Source: Bacteroidota bacterium
GTDB taxonomy: Bacteria; Bacteroidota; Bacteroidia; Chitinophagales; Chitinophagaceae
Assembly (NCBI GenBank): GCA_023392575.1
Contig: JAEVYV010000118.1
Span: 1-11,357 of the forward strand
Length of the DNA: 11,357 nt
Direction: 5' to 3'
Part shown: piece by piece, positions 6,385-11,357 of the stretch
Layout of the letters: each line of letters starts with the position of its first letter
How positions within the stretch are numbered: the stretch's first letter is position 1
The notes under the pieces: model-generated
What the model saw: the letters and a program-made list of their open reading frames with translations, nothing else
What the model was told of the DNA's origin: nothing
Database searches by the model: none
Position numbers and translations under genes: made by a program

Positions 6385-6521
6385 CTTACCATAATGTCAG
6401 CACCCTATTCTACTTCCATACGGTTTTATCAGTAAAAGAACCAAACAAGTTCCAATGAAACTAAAGCCCTGCTGTTTGTAAGGCAAACAGCCGATTACCA
6501 TTGACAGCAACCGGCAGCATT

Positions 6522-7754
6522 TTATTTATTTACCTGCTCAAAAACCGGCTGTGAGAAATTGTATTTAAACGAAACCTGTACTTTAACGGCAGATGCGCTA
6601 AAATCATCCCTGAAGTTTTTTCTTTTCCCCCATTGCAATTCAATGCCCGCCAGGAACTGAGAAAAAGGCTGGTACAGTAAATTGAGAATGGCATAATGGC
6701 CACTCCGGAAAGCATTGGCCGCCTGGGCTTCAGAATTATAAATATGCACCCTTGAATAGCCCATCGTGCTGCTCCATTTGCCGGTCCATTGATGCTCCAG
6801 GAAAGCCATTCCACCGATTACCGGTAATGACACGCCTAATACCGGAGTGGTGGGATTAGCGAAATTGTTTTTAATACCAATATCAAAAGCGGCATCGATT
6901 AGTTGGTTTTCAATGCCTTTACCATAGACGAATTGCCCCTTAAAAATCGTTGTGCGATTCAGGTGCTGTGTGGAGCTGATGTTAACCCCCCACCCGGCTG
7001 CATCTCCGCTTAGGTCGGTAGGGTTATTGCCGGTATCTTCCCATTTGATCCATTTTAAAATACCGGCCAGTTCAATATACCCGTTCTTCATGATCCTGCG
7101 GTATTCGGCCGTAAGATCCGGCACTTTGAACTCCGCCCTTACATTTTGAAGCTCGATCCGGTCTGCGTAAATCCCCTCATCAGGCGTAGCGCCGGGCTTT
7201 TCCAATCCTATCGCCCATCTGTTTTGTTCCGAGCTGTGCCTATAACGGACCAGGATGGTCCGCAAAAAGGGCCAGCTCGGCGGCCCCCAGTAATCCAATA
7301 TGTTGGGGGATACATCGGCATCCGTGAATATGCCTTCGGTTTGTCCGACCGTAAAGTTCCCCAGTTCTGCATAGGCCTTCCGGAAGTGAAAAGTGGTTTG
7401 ACCGACATTCGGCCCTGATCCAAAAAGATCGAACTCAAATGTTGTTTTGAGACGGCCCCAGGGCGTTGGCGACCAGCTTTTAAATCCCAGTCTTGTTTGC
7501 CGAACACTGAAAAATATTTTTCCATCCGGGGCAAATTGGTCTTTAAACTGGGGAAGTCTCGTAACCCGTAAGACATCAAACCAGTCAGGATCAATCTGGT
7601 TAAAATTGTAGCCTATATCTGTCATTATGTACCCGAATATTTCAAGACCCTTTTCCCGTTCCCGCCCCTGGTCCTGGGCTTTTGCATGACTGAAAACGAA
7701 CAGGCAGAGTGGCAGCAAACACAACTGTCGAAGTCTTATGTTTAACAAAAACAT
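6522..7754 (-). CDS. DcaP-like trimeric outer-membrane porin
   Basis: From the ATG at 7752-7754 the product is 410 residues, starting with a signal peptide that ends in the A-K-A-Q junction (about residue 26-27 in this numbering). The mature protein is rich in alternating aromatic and polar beta strands of a barrel. Recognisable segments are EIFGYIMTDIGYNFNQIDPDWFDVLR, the strand block FFSVRQTRLGFKSW, FEFDLFGSGPNVGQTTFHFRKAYAELGNFTVGQT, and PNILDYWGPPSW. These fit the DcaP family of outer-membrane transporters, which pass small dicarboxylates or similar acids in other bacteria; the substrate is not readable here. A TTG two codons further upstream (7758-7760) is possible but the ATG is simpler. 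It stands alone, about 1.07 kb from the next gene, and converges on the dehydrogenase. Confidence 0.85.
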   Translation of the reverse strand: MFLLNIRLRQLCLLPLCLFVFSHAKAQDQGREREKGLEIFGYIMTDIGYNFNQIDPDWFDVLRVTRLPQFKDQFAPDGKIFFSVRQTRLGFKSWSPTPWGRLKTTFEFDLFGSGPNVGQTTFHFRKAYAELGNFTVGQTEGIFTDADVSPNILDYWGPPSWPFLRTILVRYRHSSEQNRWAIGLEKPGATPDEGIYADRIELQNVRAEFKVPDLTAEYRRIMKNGYIELAGILKWIKWEDTGNNPTDLSGDAAGWGVNISSTQHLNRTTIFKGQFVYGKGIENQLIDAAFDIGIKNNFANPTTPVLGVSLPVIGGMAFLEHQWTGKWSSTMGYSRVHIYNSEAQAANAFRSGHYAILNLLYQPFSQFLAGIELQWGKRKNFRDDFSASAVKVQVSFKYNFSQPVFEQVNK

Positions 7755-7839
7755 GAACAATCCATTTGATCAGCATTTATTTCTTCATTCAAGCACGGGT
7801 GGCGGTTGTTCGCTTTCCGCCTACCAAAACCAAACAACT

Positions 7840-7990
7840 AAAAGAAATTGAGGTTTTCGGGTATGCTGAGTTGTTTCCCAAAAAAGAATATGATTTGATT
7901 ATTCAGCTCGGAGTATCCATTATTGGATGCTAAAAAAGTGTTTTTAAAGTTACGATTTGTTTGGCAATAGCATGTTCCATTTCCTACAAC
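7840..7990 (-). pseudogene. Possible short frameshifted coding remnant
   Basis: On the minus strand a frame starts with ATG GAA CAT near 7980 and reads MEHAIAKQIVTLKTLF before a TAG. A one-base shift at the preceding T-run (six A on the plus strand near 7930) leads to LASNNGYSELNNQIIFFFGK and then a stop near 7845. The join at a homopolymer is what a frameshift would look like. The plus strand of the same stretch is also open, so chance cannot be excluded. No family is recognised. Confidence 0.2.
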
Positions 7991-7998
7991 TCAAGGGG

Positions 7999-8124
7999 TT
8001 ATTTAACAGCAACTGGAGCCGTGCATAAGACCCATATGGCGAGTCCGCTTAAAACAAACACCAGGTATACAAAGCGAACGAGGTGCCCCTGTTGCCTTTT
8101 ATAACATTTGCAAAACAAATGCAA
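7999..8124 (-). CDS. Possible small membrane protein (TTG start)
   Basis: The frame is open from 8232 down to the TAA at 8001-7999 with no ATG. A TTG at 8122-8124 gives 41 residues: a short cysteine-containing basic N terminus (CKCYKRQQG) followed by one strongly hydrophobic stretch, LVRFVYLVFVLSGLAIWVL, that would form a transmembrane helix with positive charges before it. This is a plausible small membrane protein or the tail of an eroded one. No ribosome-binding signal or family match is visible. Confidence 0.2.
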   Translation of the reverse strand: MHLFCKCYKRQQGHLVRFVYLVFVLSGLAIWVLCTAPVAVK

Positions 8125-8281
8125 TTGACTTGCTGTCGGTTTCCGTCTGCCTCTTTCAATTCTGTTTATTAGAGCTTGGATTAATCGTAGAACAACAGCA
8201 ACCTCCCTGGTGAGGGGTTGGAAGTTTTGGAATTAAGGTTGAGGCTGGAAGTTGGGTTCGTTTCTGCGCAGGCTTGCAGTA

Positions 8282-8352
8282 CTGAGGGATTGGTGCCGGG
8301 CTTTTTAGGAAGACCCGACTGCGAAGCAGTGCCCTGATCCCTTCAGGCCCGG
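8282..8352. repeat. Multi-stem dyad element
   Basis: CTGAGGGAT (8282-8290) pairs with ATCCCTTCAG (8337-8346) with one bulge; inside it, GGGC (8298-8301) pairs with GCCC (8331-8334), and ACTGC-GAA-GCAGT forms a tight hairpin at 8318-8330. Alternative pairings exist, such as CCGGGC (8296-8301) with GCCCGG (8347-8352). The nested arrangement looks like a folded RNA or a compact repeat element, and lies just before the repeat A/B block. Confidence 0.35.
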
Positions 8353-8450
8353 AATGACCAAGCAAGCAGCTTTCATTTTTTCGGCCCTTCCGACAAATGG
8401 GATGAGCGCCTCTGCAAACAATGCGGTCCAGCCAATCGACAAGGCTTTGA

Positions 8451-8510
8451 GCAAGGCGCATCGGGAAGAAAAAGAAAGATAAGTTACAGACGCTTGTGGG
8501 GACACGAGCC
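8451..8510 (+). repeat. Composite repeat: degenerate A followed by B copy 2
   Basis: GCAAGGCGCATCGGGAAG (8451-8468) resembles the A core GTAAGACGCGTCGGGAAA at 5202-5219, although the GACGCGTC palindrome is lost. After a purine-rich linker, 8483-8510 matches repeat B copy 1 at 24 of 28 positions, with stem CGCTTGTG (8491-8498), loop GGGA and CACGAGCC (8503-8510). The GGGA loop has the GNRA form. A and B side by side here suggest that they are parts of one larger element. Confidence 0.5.
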
Positions 8511-8539
8511 GGGGCTCAAGTTGACACATGATTCGCCAT

Positions 8540-8743
8540 TTACAATTTATTTATGCGTCCACATAATATTACGTCGGTCCTGCTTTTCGGCAACACATTG
8601 TGTGTGAGGGTACTGCCGGTGATAGCGTAGGTGCCTTTGGTATCCTATTCTTTTTGCGCTGCCACATTTTATGTATGCGTCTGAAACCAAGCTGCTGACA
8701 ACCGGTTTCCCTGATTCCACCGTTCATCGTACACAACCACAGT
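8540..8743 (-). pseudogene. Possible coding remnant with two in-frame stops
   Basis: One minus-strand frame of 68 codons reads VVVYDERWNQGNRLSAAWFQ, meets TAA (8671-8669), a short NVAAQKE, then TAG (8647-8645), and continues DTKGTYAITGSTLTHNVLPK to a TAA at 8542-8540. All segments share one frame, and the last has an alternating strand pattern like small lipocalin-type domains. Two nonsense changes in an otherwise protein-like frame suggest an eroded gene; no start is apparent. Family not recognised. Confidence 0.27.
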
Positions 8744-8823
8744 TCATTCAGTCTTCACCTTTTTTAGGAAATCACCCCTTCTAATTTGGCACCTCGAATT
8801 TATTAACCATCCAAACAAGACAG

Positions 8824-9942
8824 ATGAAGTTTACAAGTTGGGCATTGTTGTTAGCCCTCGTGTTTTTTGTGCTTTTTTCGTCCTGTAAAAAGGAGAAACC
8901 CAAACCAGCAGACGTGGATTTAGCCGCTGTCCGCATGACTGATTTCCAGGTGCAGGAAACAGCGTATTCCACCATTACCATCACGCACCCCATTGTACAA
9001 GAAGGTGTGGAAACACAAATGGGTGAGATTGAAGTGGTGCTCCCCAAAGGAACAACACAACTGCAACTCACACCCAAGGCTTCCAATTTTTCAAAAGCCG
9101 GCTTTACCATTTCACCGGCCCTGGGTATAAAACAAAACTTTTCCGGCCGCAGCATTGTTTACGAGATCGCCTCTACCCAGGACGGTTCAAAAGCGGTGCA
9201 TTATCATGTTCGCATCAGGGAGGAAGATGACGTGGCAACCGGCAATATCCAGATTACCGGTTTCGCCTTTCTGAAAGCAAAAAACCCCGCTTTGCCGGCC
9301 GATATGGAAAGTGCCCGCATCATTCATCGTCCGGGTAACATGGGGTACATCTTTGTTTTTGTACCGGTTGGAACCGATTTCACCTCCCTGACGCCCACCA
9401 TTTCGCATAGCGGAACCGGTTTGTTTTATTCGCAGGACCCCGGCTCCAGTCCGGCCACTGCCACCACCGTTTATCCCGCCGCAGGAACAGCGATTGACTT
9501 TTCCTATCCCAAGGTTTTTTATGCCGTTGTAAAGCAGGGCAGCGAAACCCAGTTCTATAATGTGATTGTGGATGTCCGAAACCCGATCCAATTCAGCCAG
9601 TCCGCCGTGACAACGGCAAACGTAAAAGCGGGCAGCAGCCAGTTGGTCGACGCCACCACCTTTGTTAACCGGGGCAATCACCCCATCAGCATCCTGGGGG
9701 TGGAGCACAGCCAGCAGGTACCCGCAGGCGTAAACGCCCTGAGAGGGGTGGCCAGTGTTCCGGCCTTTGGTTTGCTCCCCGGCAGCAGCAGTGCGGTGAA
9801 AGCATCGGTTAGCGCACAGATCTACCCACCGGGAACCTACGAGGTGCGTGCCTCCTTCAAACCAAGGCTCACCGATTACTGGGAGGCCGACAACCTGCTT
9901 CAGTCCACTGAACTGCACATCACAACCACTATTGTGAACTAA
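8824..9942 (+). CDS. Multi-domain lipoprotein (DUF5018-like)
   Basis: The 372-residue product has a signal peptide ending F-S-S-C21, followed by KKEKPKP, a typical Bacteroidota lipoprotein start. About residues 35-132 and 140-252 look like two related beta-sandwich modules: each has an early 'I/M-T-x-F' strand, a middle 'P-x-G-T-x-x-x-L-T-P' (PKGTTQLQLTPKAS and PVGTDFTSLTPTIS), and a final 'Y-x-V-x-V/I' strand (HYHVRI and YNVIVDV). This fits DUF5018-like domains found in surface or periplasmic Bacteroidota lipoproteins. A third region (about 253-372) with LLPGSSSAVKASVSAQIYPPGTYEVRASF looks like an Ig-like or CARDB-type domain. No catalytic residues are visible; a binding or structural role at the envelope is inferred. 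The ATG at 8824 opens the signal peptide. Codon use is GC-rich, like RNase D. Confidence 0.82.
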   Translation: MKFTSWALLLALVFFVLFSSCKKEKPKPADVDLAAVRMTDFQVQETAYSTITITHPIVQEGVETQMGEIEVVLPKGTTQLQLTPKASNFSKAGFTISPALGIKQNFSGRSIVYEIASTQDGSKAVHYHVRIREEDDVATGNIQITGFAFLKAKNPALPADMESARIIHRPGNMGYIFVFVPVGTDFTSLTPTISHSGTGLFYSQDPGSSPATATTVYPAAGTAIDFSYPKVFYAVVKQGSETQFYNVIVDVRNPIQFSQSAVTTANVKAGSSQLVDATTFVNRGNHPISILGVEHSQQVPAGVNALRGVASVPAFGLLPGSSSAVKASVSAQIYPPGTYEVRASFKPRLTDYWEADNLLQSTELHITTTIVN

Positions 9943-9995
9943 GGTTTGCCTGGGAAAGCAAGGCTGCGCAGGATGAATGGGGCATCAAGATTGAC

Positions 9996-10060
9996 GCCGG
10001 GTCCCTGCGGAGACCCGGCTGGGAAAAAGACAGGGAAAGGATGCGCCCTTCTCCAGGGGC
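9996..10060. terminator. Tandem hairpins between convergent genes
   Basis: GCCGGGTC (9996-10003) and GACCCGGC (10012-10019) form a perfect 8-bp GC-rich stem with an 8-nt loop, and a second smaller stem pairs GCCCTT (10045-10050) with AGGGGC (10055-10060) with one G-T pair. They lie between the stop of the lipoprotein gene (9942) and the stop of RNase D (10086), so they could end both transcripts. U-tracts are lacking. Confidence 0.5.
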
Positions 10061-10085
10061 CTGTGAGCGTCGTTAATCTACAACC

Positions 10086-11273
10086 TTAGTCCAGCCTGGT
10101 CCCGCTGTCGTAGCGATCCAGGTTGATGCCCGCTGCGGCGGCCACGTTCCGGATAAGGCCCTGCCGGTAGGCCGGTTTTAGGTCCTGCAGGCTGATGTAA
10201 CCATTCAGCAGCTCATTCACCACTCTATTGCTCAGCATGAATTTGGCCGCATGAGTCCCGAACCGCTGCTCCAATGCCTGCTTGATGGGAGCAAATACGG
10301 TTTCCCGGTCATCGGCAGCCTTGCGGCCGGCGGCCTGTTGGGCCGGGGTGGGTTTGGGCTGGCGTTGTTTTTCGGAAGAAAGGTTTTGGGCGGCGGCCGC
10401 TTTCCGGACCTGCTCCAGGTGCCGGGCAAGCTCTGTGGCAAAGCGATGGTTTTTAAGCCGCGGGTGTACCCTGGGTTCCTGTATAATGCTTTCCGGCCGG
10501 CGGGTGCCGGCAGCCAGTTCCCGCACCAGTTCCTCGCCCATGACCTGGTAGGCGGGCCGGTTCAGGTGCTGCGCCAGCTCATCGCGGTAGCGGAGCATCT
10601 CGTTTACAATGTATTGTTCCCGCGGACTCAGGGTATGAAGGTCGGCGGGCTTTAGAAAATTTGTTTTGGCTGCCGCCGGGTAGATGGTTGTGCCCAGCAG
10701 TTCCTGTTCTTCGCGTACAAAGGGCATCAGCTTTCGCTCCTCCGCCTCGGCTTCCAGTAGGGCTTTCAGCGGGTGCAGCCAAATCACGTCTTCGGCCGCA
10801 TACTGCACCTGTGCATCCGAAAGCGGCCGGCGGAGCCAGTTGCTTCGTTGTTGTTTTTTATCCAGGCTCACGTTCAGCTTATCACGCAGCAGCACACTCA
10901 GCGAGGGTTGCTCGTAATTCAGCAGCCGCGCCGCTACTTCTGTATCGAACAGGTTTTGGGGATAGCAACCCAGGCTGTGCAGCAACCGGAGGTCTTCGCC
11001 GGGGGCATGCACAATCTTTTGAATGCCCGGCGCTTCAAACAGGGCATACAGCCTGCTGAGGTCAAGTCCGGCCAGCCCGTCAATCACATAACAGGCCTGG
11101 GGGGTAGCCACCTGTACCAGGCACAGGGTAACCCCATAACCATAACTGTTGTTATCAAATTCAAGGTCGAAGCTGAGAATATTGCAGCGGCCCAGCTCCT
11201 GCAGGCTTTGCTGCAGCTTGGCCGGCTGGTCAATCAGGTGTACGGGGCTATTTCCGGGAGAGGTCAGGCGCAA
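10086..11273 (-). CDS. rnd: Ribonuclease D (DEDDy 3'-5' exoribonuclease with HRDC)
   Basis: The 395-residue product has a complete DEDDy exonuclease domain at about 12-178: D36 and E38 in FDLEFD (Exo I), D94 in HAPGEDLRLL (Exo II), and Y158 with D162 in QYAAEDVIWL (Exo III, Y-x3-D). These residues hold two metal ions for 3'-to-5' removal of nucleotides; RNase D trims tRNA and other stable-RNA precursors in the cytoplasm. An HRDC domain follows at about 212-292 (LSPREQYIVNEMLRYRDELAQ), then a low-complexity K/Q/P/A linker at about 291-322 and a C-terminal helical region that may be a diverged second HRDC. The start is TTG at 11271-11273: an in-frame TAA lies just upstream and no ATG occurs before the catalytic domain. 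A -7 element at 11294-11301 supports this start. Confidence 0.92.
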   Translation of the reverse strand: MRLTSPGNSPVHLIDQPAKLQQSLQELGRCNILSFDLEFDNNSYGYGVTLCLVQVATPQACYVIDGLAGLDLSRLYALFEAPGIQKIVHAPGEDLRLLHSLGCYPQNLFDTEVAARLLNYEQPSLSVLLRDKLNVSLDKKQQRSNWLRRPLSDAQVQYAAEDVIWLHPLKALLEAEAEERKLMPFVREEQELLGTTIYPAAAKTNFLKPADLHTLSPREQYIVNEMLRYRDELAQHLNRPAYQVMGEELVRELAAGTRRPESIIQEPRVHPRLKNHRFATELARHLEQVRKAAAAQNLSSEKQRQPKPTPAQQAAGRKAADDRETVFAPIKQALEQRFGTHAAKFMLSNRVVNELLNGYISLQDLKPAYRQGLIRNVAAAAGINLDRYDSGTRLD

Positions 11274-11293
11274 CAGGAATATAATTTAGCCTG

Positions 11294-11301
11294 CAAAAAT
11301 A
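11294..11301 (-). promoter_or_regulatory. Bacteroidota-type -7 element for RNase D
   Basis: The minus strand reads TTATTTTTGCA across 11302-11292, an exact TAnnTTTG match identical over 11 bases to the element at 5140-5130. It lies 20 nt upstream of the TTG start and therefore implies a short leader. No -33 TTG is visible. The remaining sequence to 11357 shows no gene. Confidence 0.5.
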
Positions 11302-11357
11302 AGGGTTCGGCAGATGGGTATTTTGCGGTTGCCGGTGTAGTACATTATGCCTTGCTG

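Larger units (their letters stand above)
7755..8823. other. Long gap without a convincing gene
   Basis: This 1069-bp stretch lies between the divergent porin and lipoprotein genes. It contains protein-like but broken reading frames at about 7840-7990 and 8540-8743, an open frame without ATG at 8002-8232, a multi-stem dyad at 8282-8352, and repeats A and B at 8451-8510. Two overlapping minus-strand frames between 8156 and 8529 run through the dyad and repeats and look spurious. Eroded genes plus repeat insertion would explain the length. Confidence 0.55.

Noticed and set aside
8156..8529. Two overlapping minus-strand frames of about 100 and 74 codons
   Set aside because: They pass through the multi-stem dyad and the repeat A/B block, are rich in Arg, Pro, Cys and Ser as expected for non-coding translation, and overlap each other.
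9187..9918. Long minus-strand open frame opposite the lipoprotein gene
   Set aside because: It is the antisense shadow of a GC-rich gene with a signal peptide and domain structure; its own translation is glycine-rich and lacks domain features.
10251..11059. Plus-strand open frames opposite RNase D
   Set aside because: RNase D has all DEDDy catalytic residues in frame; the antisense frames are low-complexity and overlap one another.

Overview
The window looks like ordinary chromosomal DNA from a Bacteroidota bacterium, most likely a Chitinophagaceae-type lineage (inference). The supporting signs are a DUF1080 secreted protein, lipoproteins with CKKE-type N termini, a DcaP-like outer-membrane porin, DUF1905 and SnoaL/DUF4440-like small proteins, weak Shine-Dalgarno signals, and two copies of TTATTTTTGCA just upstream of gene starts, which fits the Bacteroidota -7 consensus TAnnTTTG.

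Layout: seven of the ten coding calls are on the minus strand between 170 and 5107 or at 6522-7754 and 10086-11273, giving eight minus genes and two plus genes in all. Reading left to right: a secreted DUF1080 protein (170-769, -); a DUF1905 protein (917-1210, -); a decayed-looking coding stretch (1207-1547, -); a small AT-rich lipoprotein-like protein (1529-1918, -); a DUF4440/SnoaL-like lipoprotein (2286-2786, -); an APC-superfamily amino-acid permease (2949-4283, -); an unknown exported protein (4559-5107, -); a 3-hydroxyisobutyrate-dehydrogenase-family oxidoreductase (5451-6326, +); a DcaP-like porin (6522-7754, -); about 1.07 kb without a convincing gene; a two- or three-domain lipoprotein (8824-9942, +); and ribonuclease D (10086-11273, -). 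Most genes have their own intergenic gap of 140 bp or more, so the region reads as single-gene units and not as one operon. No pathway joining the neighbours is visible.

The intergenic DNA holds most of the unexplained structure: two short dispersed repeat families (A at 2159-2217, 5163-5222 and degenerate at 8451-8482; B at 867-894 and 8483-8510), several strong inverted repeats (especially the 16-bp perfect one at 4442-4482), and stretches that read like protein but carry internal stops or frameshifts (1207-1547, 8540-8743, 7840-7990). I saw no CRISPR array, tRNA, rRNA, transposase, phage gene or recognisable defence system. The visible content does not support a large new system; the best leads are the repeat families and the eroded coding stretches.
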